Source: an uncultured Porphyromonas sp. (GTDB lineage Bacteria; Bacteroidota; Bacteroidia; Bacteroidales; Porphyromonadaceae). From it: 5,607 bases of DNA. The notes beneath the pieces were generated by a model that saw only the letters and a list, made by a program, of their open reading frames with translations, did no database searches and was not told the origin of the DNA. Positions 1-5,607 of the stretch are shown one piece after another (within the stretch, counting starts at the first letter, position 1; each line of letters begins with the position of its first letter). The translations under genes and the position numbers were made by a program. The stretch is taken from the NCBI GenBank assembly GCA_946222055.1, contig CAMIEW010000082.1, forward strand, positions 1 to 5,607. The letters run 5' to 3'.

Positions 1-92
1 AGATGATGAAGAAGATGAGCAGCCTCGGTCTCAATGGCAAGGGCGCTCCCTCTATGGCTCAGATGCGACAGCAGATGAGAGGCGGCAGATGA
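1..92 (+). CDS. ffh: Signal recognition particle GTPase Ffh, C-terminal tail (5' end outside window)
   Basis: Only the final 29 complete codons are present, in frame from base 3 to a TGA at 90-92. The peptide begins MMKKMSSLGLNGKG and ends MAQMRQQMRGGR. It is rich in methionine, lysine/arginine and glycine. That is typical of the disordered end of the Ffh M domain, the part of the SRP protein that binds SRP RNA and signal peptides during co-translational membrane targeting. The GTPase (NG) domain is not visible. As I recall from Bacteroidota genomes, ffh often sits directly before folD, which supports the call. The gap to folD is 36 nt with no terminator, so the two may share a transcript. 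With so little protein visible the identification rests on composition and context; another Met-rich tail cannot be strictly excluded. Confidence 0.72.
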   Translation, partial: MMKKMSSLGLNGKGAPSMAQMRQQMRGGR

Positions 93-128
93 GATAATCA
101 CTTTTTACCAAAATAGTCACACAACATT

Positions 129-1028
129 ATGGAAACACCCTACACACTGCTCGATGGCAAGGAGATCAATCGGCAGATGAGAGAGGAGATCAAGGCGGAG
201 GTGGAGAAGATGGTCGCCGAGGGACACAAGTCTCCCCGACTGATTGCCGTCCTCGTCGGCCACGATGGTGGCAGCGAGACCTACGTGCACAATAAGATGA
301 TCACCTGCGAGGCGTGCGGGATCCGCAGCGAGACCTTGCGCTTCGAGGCAGACATCACGGAGGAGGAGCTGCTCAAGGAAGTCGCTAAGCTCAATGCGGA
401 CGACGACCTCGACGGCTTCATCGTCCAGCTGCCACTGCCTAAGCATATCGACGCACAGAAGGTGATCGAGGCGATTGACCCCAAAAAGGACGTGGACGGC
501 TTCCACCCGACCAACGTCGGCAAACTCTCCATCGGACTGCCGGGCTTTGTCTCCGCCACCCCCTTCGGCATCTGCGAGCTGCTGAGGCGGTACAACATCA
601 GCACCGATGGTAAGCACGTAGTGGTGCTGGGCCGGAGCGACATCGTCGGTAAGCCGGTAGCACAGCTGCTGCTCCACAAGGACAATCCCGGCAATGCGAC
701 CGTCACGGTCTGCCACAGCCACACGAAGGACATTGCCTTCTACACCCGTCACGCCGACGTGATCATCGCAGCCCTGGGCCAGCCCCACTTCGTCAAGGCC
801 GATATGGTCAAGGAGGGGGCTGTAGTGATCGATGTAGGCACGACCCGTGTACCGGACGCCTCGAGAGCGAAGGGCTTCCGTCTCTGCGGTGACGTGGACT
901 TCGATAACGTCGCACCGATGTGCTCCTACATCACCCCCGTGCCGGGAGGTGTGGGCCCGATGACGATCATCGCACTGCTTCACAACACCCTCCTCGCCGC
1001 TCGGCGCAATAGGGGGCTTGAGAAGTAA
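129..1028 (+). CDS. folD: Bifunctional methylenetetrahydrofolate dehydrogenase / methenyltetrahydrofolate cyclohydrolase FolD
   Basis: Cytosolic enzyme of one-carbon metabolism. It oxidises 5,10-methylene-THF with NADP(+) and hydrolyses the methenyl intermediate to 10-formyl-THF, which feeds purine and formyl-Met-tRNA synthesis. The 299-residue length is normal for bacterial FolD. Family signatures are all present: Y52 and K56 in the YVxxK motif (catalytic lysine), QLPLP at 100-104, DVDGFHP at 121-127 (catalytic Asp region), the Rossmann-fold GRSDIVGKP at 168-176, and the C-terminal [10 protein letters not shown] at 270-279. The ATG at 129 gives the usual short lead-in before the 'LLDGKEI' strand. 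No Shine-Dalgarno is visible upstream ('cacacaacatt'), which is common in Bacteroidota. It lies 36 nt after ffh and 59 nt before the PgpH-like gene. The protein looks intact. The large antisense reading frame that covers it entirely is a codon-bias shadow. Confidence 0.97.
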   Translation: METPYTLLDGKEINRQMREEIKAEVEKMVAEGHKSPRLIAVLVGHDGGSETYVHNKMITCEACGIRSETLRFEADITEEELLKEVAKLNADDDLDGFIVQLPLPKHIDAQKVIEAIDPKKDVDGFHPTNVGKLSIGLPGFVSATPFGICELLRRYNISTDGKHVVVLGRSDIVGKPVAQLLLHKDNPGNATVTVCHSHTKDIAFYTRHADVIIAALGQPHFVKADMVKEGAVVIDVGTTRVPDASRAKGFRLCGDVDFDNVAPMCSYITPVPGGVGPMTIIALLHNTLLAARRNRGLEK

Positions 1029-1074
1029 GTCCCGAACTTTGCCTTGAGGGAAGCAATACTTGTAATGCACGATT

Positions 1075-1080
1075 AGGAGA
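1075..1080 (+). promoter_or_regulatory. Shine-Dalgarno-like site of the PgpH-like gene
   Basis: AGGAGA lies 7 nt before the ATG at 1088. Clear purine-rich ribosome sites are scarce elsewhere in this window, so it helps to choose the 1088 start over the in-frame ATGs at 1100 and 1166. The stretch before 1166 has no such motif. Confidence 0.5.
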
Positions 1081-1087
1081 AAGAGGG

Positions 1088-3241
1088 ATGACCGAGGTCA
1101 TGCGGGAGACTCCCCATCAGACATCGGTCATCTCCTCCTTATTACACGCCAGCTCATCAGATGATATGAAGAAGGTACATCGCACCACCGCTCTCTGGAC
1201 GTTCGTCGCCATCCTTGCCACGGCGGCGATCCTGGCACTGTGCTACCCGGGAGGTCAGTCACACTTCAAGTACAAGTATGCGGTCAATCAGCCCTGGCGC
1301 TATCAGGACGTGCTGATCGCTCCATACGACTTCGAGGTGAGGAAGAGTCCGGAGGCGGTACAGCAGGAGCAGGCTTACATAGAGGCACACAAGGATCTCT
1401 ACTTCTCATATAACAAAGAGGTGTACGGGCAGCAGAAGAATCAGCTGCTCGAGGCCTATCACGATGCTAAGCTGCCCCGGGTGATCATGGAGCACAGCAG
1501 CTACGTCGCCTATCTGCTGAGAGAGCTGGAGCACTTCTACGACCTCGGCATGGTGGATCCGACGGAGGTGGAGCAGCTCTCTGACTCCGCCAAGGTCTTT
1601 GTGATCGGCAAGGACAATGTGGCTCGGGAGCGCCAGCTATCGGACCTGATCACGACGGCGGAGGCGTACGACTCGATCATAGCTAAGGCTCCCAAGGGGC
1701 TCGACAGCCTCACGCTGCGTCAGGCAGACCTGACGGCGCTTCTGATGCCCAATGTGATCTACGACACCGATCAGACGAGCCGTATGGCGGACGCCCGCAT
1801 CGCGTCAATCAATGAGGTGCTGGGGGTGGTCTTCAAGGGGACGAAGATCGTCGGCCTTGGCGAGATGGTCACCCCCGAGATCTACCAGCAGCTCAAGGGG
1901 TATGAGGCGGCCTACAATGAGTATGCCCGCAGTACGTCAGACATAGTGATCATCCGGCTGGGGCTTCTGGCACTGATCGCCGGCACGCTCCTGGGACTCT
2001 ACTTCTACCTCCGGATCGCCCGTCCTGACCTGATGAGTGAGCGACGCAACAGACTCTTCTTACTCCTACAAGTACTTCTCTTCCCCGCAGCCTCCTACCT
2101 ACTGGCTCCGATCTCACCGATGGTGGTCTACGTGATCCCCTACTGTATGGTGCTGATCCTGACACGAGTGGTGATGGACGGGCGCACTGCCTTGGTGACC
2201 TTTATCACGGCCGTGCTCCTCAGCACCCTCGTGGTGCCTGATGCCGCCCTCTTCCTCCTACTCCAGGTGATCAGCGGGGCGGTAGTACTGGCGACGCTCT
2301 CTGACATTTCTCAGAGGCGAGACCTGATCTACTCCGCGGTGTGGGTGCCCTTTGTCCAGATCGCCGTCTACACCGCCTACACGCTCGCTATGGAGGGGAC
2401 GCTTGCGGGTTTTGATATCAATCTGGTGTGGTACTTTGCGATCGGCTTCATCTTCCTGATGTTCTCTTATCCACTCCTCTATATGGTGGAGAAGGTCTTT
2501 GGCTACATCACGCCGATCAGCCTCGTGGAGCTGGGTGACATCAGTAAGCCGCTCCTCAAGAGGGAGAGCGAGGTGGCTCCGGGGACCTTTCAGCACGTGC
2601 TCAATGTATCGATCCTCAGCACCGCCGCGATCTCCAAGATCGGTGGCAACGTGCAGCTGACCCGCACCGGTGCGCTCTACCACGACATCGGGAAGATGAA
2701 AAACCCGATCTACTTCACGGAGAACCAGGGCGGAGAGAATAATCCCCACTTTAAGCTCCGCCCCGAGGAGAGCGCCAAAATCATCATCAGCCACGTCACG
2801 GACGGGGTGGAGATGGCTCGCAATGCGAAGCTCCCCGAGCAGATCATCGACTTTATCCGCACCCACCATGGTCTCGGGATGACGAAGTACTTCTACATCC
2901 AGTACTGCAATGAGCACCCGGGTGAGGTGGTGGACGAGAGTATGTTCCGCTACCCGGGACCCAACCCCTGGACACGCGAGCAGGGCGTGATGATGCTGGC
3001 GGATCAGGTGGAGGCCTCATCCCGCAGCCTCAAGGAGATGAATGAGGAGATCCTCACCAATCACATCGACAAGATCGTCGATGGCATTGTTAGTGGTGGT
3101 TACCTGCGGAATACTCCACTGACACTTAAGGACATCGAGATGATCAAACAGGTCTTCCTCGATAAGCTCCGGACGATGAACCACTCTCGGATCAAGTACC
3201 CGGAACTGAATAAAGAGGCTAAGGCTGCCCAAGCCAAGTGA
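1088..3241 (+). CDS. pgpH: PgpH-like 7TM-HD membrane phosphohydrolase (probable c-di-AMP phosphodiesterase)
   Basis: A 717-residue membrane protein with PgpH architecture. A cytoplasmic lead (1-33) precedes a first membrane helix at about 35-53. An extracytoplasmic region follows (about 55-284, the 7TMR-HDED type position). A cluster of membrane helices spans about 286-467. The C-terminus is a cytosolic HD domain. Likely metal and catalytic residues are visible: H503 (FQHVLNVS), the HDIG motif H532-D533-I-G at 532-535, H569 (ISHV), H593/H594 (RTHHG) and D639 (LADQVEAS). Characterised PgpH proteins hydrolyse cyclic di-AMP to pApA, controlling potassium/osmotic and cell-wall homeostasis. That substrate is inferred here from the family. 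The 26 residues before M27 (MKKVHRT) are polar and Ser/Thr-rich, so a later start is possible, but the AGGAGA upstream favours 1088. It follows folD by 59 nt. The ECF sigma gene begins 13 nt after its stop, suggesting cotranscription. Confidence 0.93.
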   Translation: MTEVMRETPHQTSVISSLLHASSSDDMKKVHRTTALWTFVAILATAAILALCYPGGQSHFKYKYAVNQPWRYQDVLIAPYDFEVRKSPEAVQQEQAYIEAHKDLYFSYNKEVYGQQKNQLLEAYHDAKLPRVIMEHSSYVAYLLRELEHFYDLGMVDPTEVEQLSDSAKVFVIGKDNVARERQLSDLITTAEAYDSIIAKAPKGLDSLTLRQADLTALLMPNVIYDTDQTSRMADARIASINEVLGVVFKGTKIVGLGEMVTPEIYQQLKGYEAAYNEYARSTSDIVIIRLGLLALIAGTLLGLYFYLRIARPDLMSERRNRLFLLLQVLLFPAASYLLAPISPMVVYVIPYCMVLILTRVVMDGRTALVTFITAVLLSTLVVPDAALFLLLQVISGAVVLATLSDISQRRDLIYSAVWVPFVQIAVYTAYTLAMEGTLAGFDINLVWYFAIGFIFLMFSYPLLYMVEKVFGYITPISLVELGDISKPLLKRESEVAPGTFQHVLNVSILSTAAISKIGGNVQLTRTGALYHDIGKMKNPIYFTENQGGENNPHFKLRPEESAKIIISHVTDGVEMARNAKLPEQIIDFIRTHHGLGMTKYFYIQYCNEHPGEVVDESMFRYPGPNPWTREQGVMMLADQVEASSRSLKEMNEEILTNHIDKIVDGIVSGGYLRNTPLTLKDIEMIKQVFLDKLRTMNHSRIKYPELNKEAKAAQAK

Positions 3242-3254
3242 GCCCGACACGCCC

Positions 3255-3824
3255 TTGAAGATCAGTCCTGACATACCCGAGGAGGAGCTGATAGAGCTCG
3301 CAAGACAGCCGGAGACGGAAGAGGAGGCCTTCCGCCTCATCGTCGACCGCTACTCGCCGATGCTCTACGCTGTGATCCGTCGTGTGCTCATCACTCACGA
3401 CGACACCAATGACGCCCTGCAGAATACGCTGATCAAGGTGTGGAAAAACCTTGGTCGCTTCGAGGGCAAGTCCAAGCTCACCACTTGGATGTATACCATT
3501 GCACTCAATGAAGCACGCTCGCTCCTCAGGCGAAACCGACCCGAGCGTCAGTTGCCCATGGAGACCGACACCTACAGCCTCGCCGAGACGCTGACCAGCG
3601 ATCCTTACTTCGATGGCGATGAGGCGGAGATCCAGTTAATGGAGGCGATAGAGAAACTCCCCGAGAAGCAGAGGACAACCTTTGAGCTACGGTACTTCGA
3701 GGAACTGCCCTATGCCGAGATCTCGGAGATCACCGGCACCAGTGTCGGGGCGCTTAAGGCAAATTATCATCACGCCACTCAGAAGCTGTATAAGTATCTG
3801 GGTGTGGTGGAGGATGAGGATTAA
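3255..3824 (+). CDS. ECF-type RNA polymerase sigma-70 family factor (TTG start)
   Basis: A 189-residue alternative sigma factor that would direct RNA polymerase to a small stress or envelope regulon. Region 2 spans about 28-96, including the acidic helix DDTNDALQNTLIKVWKNLGRF and the -10-recognition stretch KSKLTTWMYTIALNEARSLLRR. An acidic linker with TLTSDPYFDGDEAE follows. Region 4 (about 129-183) contains AIEKLPEKQRTTFELRYFEELPYAEISEITGTSVGALKANYHHA, the -35-binding helix-turn-helix. There is no C-terminal SnoaL or other accessory domain. The frame opens after a TGA at 3207-3209. It has no ATG before the one inside region 2 (residue 36, 'MLYAVIRR'), so TTG at 3255 is the best start: it restores the usual N-terminal helix. 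A CTG at 3225 is less likely. It lies 13 nt after the PgpH-like gene and is followed by a putative anti-sigma gene. Its target promoters cannot be read from the window. Confidence 0.93.
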   Translation: MKISPDIPEEELIELARQPETEEEAFRLIVDRYSPMLYAVIRRVLITHDDTNDALQNTLIKVWKNLGRFEGKSKLTTWMYTIALNEARSLLRRNRPERQLPMETDTYSLAETLTSDPYFDGDEAEIQLMEAIEKLPEKQRTTFELRYFEELPYAEISEITGTSVGALKANYHHATQKLYKYLGVVEDED

Positions 3825-3901
3825 ACTTTTCTCCCTACAGAGGATCTCACAAATGTACCGGGTAACCAAGAGATACGATTAGAAAAGTCTATCAGATAAA
3901 T

Positions 3902-4315
3902 ATGAGTATAAAGAAGACTCCCCTAAGAAGCCGCAATATCATTAAGTTCAACGACCCCGCACGGCACTTCTCTGTACCCGATGGGTACTTCGAGGGACTG
4001 GCGGATCGCGTCAAGCAACGGATTGAGACGATAGAGCGAGTGGAGGAGCGACTGAATCACCGTAACCGAAGTGAGAGACGGAGGTCCCGCAAGCGTCTCT
4101 ACATAGCCGTCGCCTCTGTGGTGGCGGTGCTGCTCGCCGTCCCGCTGGTCTATACCACCGGTATCGTGAAGATCCAGGACGAGGAGACGACGCTCTCGGG
4201 ACGCAATGACGACCTGGAGCGCTACGAGCAGTATAGCGACCAGGACTACAGGGACTACCTCTCCGAGGACATAGCAGACGACTATTACCTCGATGCTACC
4301 TACAGCAGCCTCTGA
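3902..4315 (+). CDS. Single-pass membrane protein, putative non-canonical anti-sigma factor
   Basis: A 137-residue protein of no firmly recognised family. The N-terminal part (1-65) is basic and carries FSVPDGYFEGLADRV at 23-37. Similar 'F-x-VP-x-GYFE' motifs occur, from memory, in small Bacteroidota proteins encoded beside ECF sigma genes. A strongly basic run (R59-R65) precedes one membrane helix at about 66-86, predicting a cytoplasmic N-terminus. The outer tail (about 90-137) is very acidic and tyrosine-rich, for example DDYYLDATYSSL at the end. There is no HxxxCxxC zinc-binding anti-sigma motif and no cysteine at all. Its position 77 nt after the sigma gene, and this topology, suggest that it holds the sigma factor at the membrane and responds to an extracytoplasmic cue. 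That role is inferred. The start is the ATG at 3902, after an AT-rich leader without a Shine-Dalgarno. Confidence 0.8.
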   Translation: MSIKKTPLRSRNIIKFNDPARHFSVPDGYFEGLADRVKQRIETIERVEERLNHRNRSERRRSRKRLYIAVASVVAVLLAVPLVYTTGIVKIQDEETTLSGRNDDLERYEQYSDQDYRDYLSEDIADDYYLDATYSSL

Positions 4316-4341
4316 TCTCACAGCTCACCCACACCATTCCC

Positions 4342-4830
4342 ATGAATAGACTAATACTCACCCTTATATTCCTCTTTGTCCTCCTTCCCCTGTCACTCGG
4401 CAAGGCTCACGGCAGCGCCATGGCACAGTTAGCACCGCAGCGGGTAACCGCCGGAGCCTCAGCAGATGTCATTCCTAAGGCGGAGCAGATACGTCAGGAG
4501 TGCGTAGCCTACGTGGTCCGCACCTGTCGACTCAATGCGGATGAGGAGAAAGCTCTGGACACCGAGCTGGCACGCTACGACCGCAAGAAGATGATCCTCT
4601 GGAAAGAGCGAGCAGAGCTCCTTGAGCTGCTTGAGGATGAAGATCTGAGCGACTACAAGTATGGGAAGACGCTGGAGAGGGTACTCAATCTGGACGTCGA
4701 GCTGAAGAAGTGTAGACTGCACCTGTATCTCTCACTGAAGCCATACTTCCAGAATAAGAAACTCGGCGAGATCTACATCGCCATCAAGGACTTCAAGCAG
4801 GACTTCTCCACCAGACAGGGAGAGCTATAA
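4342..4830 (+). CDS. Exported alpha-helical protein of unknown function, third gene of the sigma-factor module
   Basis: A 162-residue protein that I cannot assign to a named family. Residues 1-20 (MNRLILTLIFLFVLLPLSLG) form a clear signal peptide core; cleavage probably falls between about 20 and 29 (near A-H-G-S-A-M-A). There is no lipobox cysteine, so it is likely periplasmic. The mature part is charged and helical (about 43-157), with heptad-like Leu spacing around KERAELLELLEDEDL (88-102) and ALDTELARYDRKKM. Cysteines occur at 54, 62 and 124. The size, the export signal and the two-helix-hairpin look resemble Spy/CpxP-type periplasmic chaperone or stress-sensor proteins, but the LTxxQ motif of that family is not evident ('LNADEEKALDTEL' at 64-76 is the nearest). 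It begins 26 nt after the putative anti-sigma gene and is followed by a strong terminator, making it the last gene of the unit. A sensory or chaperone role is inference. Confidence 0.82.
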   Translation: MNRLILTLIFLFVLLPLSLGKAHGSAMAQLAPQRVTAGASADVIPKAEQIRQECVAYVVRTCRLNADEEKALDTELARYDRKKMILWKERAELLELLEDEDLSDYKYGKTLERVLNLDVELKKCRLHLYLSLKPYFQNKKLGEIYIAIKDFKQDFSTRQGEL

Positions 4831-4849
4831 AGTCACATCATTACAACTG

Positions 4850-4897
4850 AGTCCAGCCCGGCAGCTGCTTTCCGCAGTTGCCGGGCTGGACTTTTTT
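4850..4897 (+). terminator. Strong factor-independent terminator after the sigma-factor module
   Basis: A 19-bp stem pairs 4850-4868 with 4874-4892 around a 5-nt loop (TTTCC), followed immediately by a run of six T (4892-4897). All pairs are Watson-Crick except one G-U (4864 with 4878) in the plus-strand RNA. On the minus strand the same position would be a C-A mismatch and no U-run follows the hairpin, so the element is built to stop rightward transcripts. It lies 19 nt after the stop of the exported-protein gene and 12 nt from the stop of the converging ATPase gene. Confidence 0.95.
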
Positions 4898-4909
4898 ATT
4901 AGCAGGGGC

Positions 4910-5607
4910 TCAGAGACGAACTGACCTAAGTCGGAGCGAATTGAGCACCACCAATATGGAGCTGAAGGCCATAGCCGCAGCTGACACCGCCGGATCGATC
5001 ACCACAGAGGAGAAGAGCCCCGCTGCAAGAGGTATCGCCACGATGTTGTAGATCGATGCCCAGAGGAAATTCTCATAGATGATCCGAACGGTCGACTTGG
5101 AGAGATGAATGGCACGCTCGATGGCAAAGGGAGAGTTACCGAGTGCCGTCACCTGCGCCACGTCCGTTGCGATATCGCTACCATTCCCCATCGCTATGCT
5201 CAGGTCGGCAGAGGCGAGCGCCGGAGAGTCATTGATCCCATCGCCCACCATGGCGACCACCTTCCCATCCTTCCGAAGTTCATCGATGTAGCTCTTCTTA
5301 TCAAGCGGCAGCATACCACCCTGTGCCCTCTCTATACCGAGAGGAGCGGCTATGGCATCGACCCGAGCCTGGGTGTCGCCCGAGAGGAGGTGCAGCTCGA
5401 CGCCGGTACGCTCACGCAGACGACTGAGAGCTATCTCCGCCTCCGAGTGAAGCTTATCCTCCAGGACGAGCAGAGCGAGCAGATCCCCATCGCATGTATA
5501 GTAGATAAAGGTGCCATCCGGATGACGACTCTCCAGCTGCTGCATCTCCTCCGTCAGCTCAGGGTCACCGACAAATCGTCTCTGACCCGCCCGATAAATC
5601 TTCCCCA
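4910..5607 (-). CDS. copA: Cu(+)-type P1B ATPase, C-terminal part (5' end outside window)
   Basis: An inner-membrane pump that uses ATP to export monovalent copper (or silver). About 232 codons are visible, reading in from the right edge (GKIYRAGQRRFVG...) and ending at TGA 4912-4910. An internal ATG at 5545 is not the true start, because the frame stays open and homologous to the window edge. Numbering from the first complete codon, the end of the nucleotide-binding domain comes first. The P-domain LLSGDT (about 73-78) and the hinge MVGDGINDSPAL (about 119-130) follow. Two final helices complete it. The first carries YN (about 186-187) and IPLAAG. The second carries MAFSS (about 212-216), then VVLNSLRLR. 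The YN and MxxSS residues form the Cu(+) transport site of P1B-1 pumps, which favours copper over zinc/cadmium. The DKTGT phosphorylation site, the CPC helix and any metal-binding domains lie outside. It converges on the sigma-factor module and is not co-transcribed with it. Confidence 0.93.
   Translation of the reverse strand, partial: GKIYRAGQRRFVGDPELTEEMQQLESRHPDGTFIYYTCDGDLLALLVLEDKLHSEAEIALSRLRERTGVELHLLSGDTQARVDAIAAPLGIERAQGGMLPLDKKSYIDELRKDGKVVAMVGDGINDSPALASADLSIAMGNGSDIATDVAQVTALGNSPFAIERAIHLSKSTVRIIYENFLWASIYNIVAIPLAAGLFSSVVIDPAVSAAAMAFSSILVVLNSLRLRSVRL

Noticed and set aside
102..106. T-run after ffh that might be a terminator
   Set aside because: No hairpin precedes it; the flanking bases do not pair, so ffh-folD read-through is more likely.
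72..182. CAGATGAGA occurring three times (72-80, 86-94, 174-182)
   Set aside because: Two copies encode Gln-Met-Arg in unrelated proteins and one spans the ffh stop; the spacing is irregular and there is no wider similarity, so it is a chance repeat.
1038..1064. Possible Bacteroidota promoter (TTTG ... TAnnTTTG) between folD and the PgpH-like gene
   Set aside because: TTTG at 1038-1041 is followed by TACTTGTA after only 15 nt; both the -7 element and the spacing deviate from the consensus.
117..1070. A 317-codon minus-strand reading frame lying over all of folD
   Set aside because: folD has every family motif in the plus frame, and the antisense product is low-complexity in Val/Asp/Leu/His with no recognisable domain. 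High third-position GC on the plus strand removes antisense stops.
2258..2917. A 219-codon minus-strand reading frame inside the PgpH-like gene
   Set aside because: It overlaps the membrane and HD-domain coding region, whose motifs are intact; it is a codon-bias shadow with no domain of its own.
3825..3901. 77-nt gap between the sigma and anti-sigma candidate genes, checked for a promoter, hairpin or small gene
   Set aside because: It is AT-rich with no consensus promoter, no convincing stem-loop and no coding signal beyond a shadow frame running out of the sigma gene.
4842..4897. The hairpin as a bidirectional terminator for the converging ATPase gene
   Set aside because: The minus-strand copy has a C-A mismatch and no U-run after the stem, so only the plus-strand function is supported.

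Overview
The window reads as ordinary chromosomal backbone DNA from a member of the Bacteroidota, most likely a GC-rich Porphyromonas relative. The genus is an inference from protein flavour and gene order, not something the sequence proves. Supporting signs are the ffh-folD-7TM/HD phosphohydrolase order, a 'FSVPDGYFEGL' protein next to a sigma factor, mostly absent Shine-Dalgarno sequences, and strong C/G third-position codon use. There are no RNA genes, insertion sequences, CRISPR arrays or phage genes.

Layout, plus strand: the last 29 codons of ffh (SRP GTPase, Met-rich tail) end at 92. Complete folD (129-1028) follows, then a complete PgpH-like membrane HD-domain phosphodiesterase (1088-3241). 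Only 13 nt later comes an ECF sigma factor that appears to start with TTG (3255-3824). A small single-pass membrane protein that looks like a non-canonical anti-sigma factor (3902-4315) is next, followed by a secreted 162-aa helical protein (4342-4830). A strong factor-independent terminator (4850-4897) closes this rightward run. On the minus strand, converging on the terminator, is the C-terminal third of a Cu(+)-type P1B ATPase (4910-5607), whose 5' part lies beyond the window.

How the genes may work together: ffh, folD and pgpH are housekeeping or second-messenger genes (membrane targeting, one-carbon folate metabolism, probable c-di-AMP breakdown). The last three plus-strand genes form a compact envelope-stress style module: sigma factor, membrane-anchored regulator with an acidic outer tail, and exported helical protein. 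No promoter or terminator is visible between pgpH and the sigma gene, so the module may be read through from pgpH. All gaps between genes are under 100 bases.

The most interesting items are the anti-sigma candidate without a recognisable zinc-binding anti-sigma domain, its exported partner with three cysteines, and the tight pgpH-sigma coupling through a TTG start. None is clearly an undescribed system.
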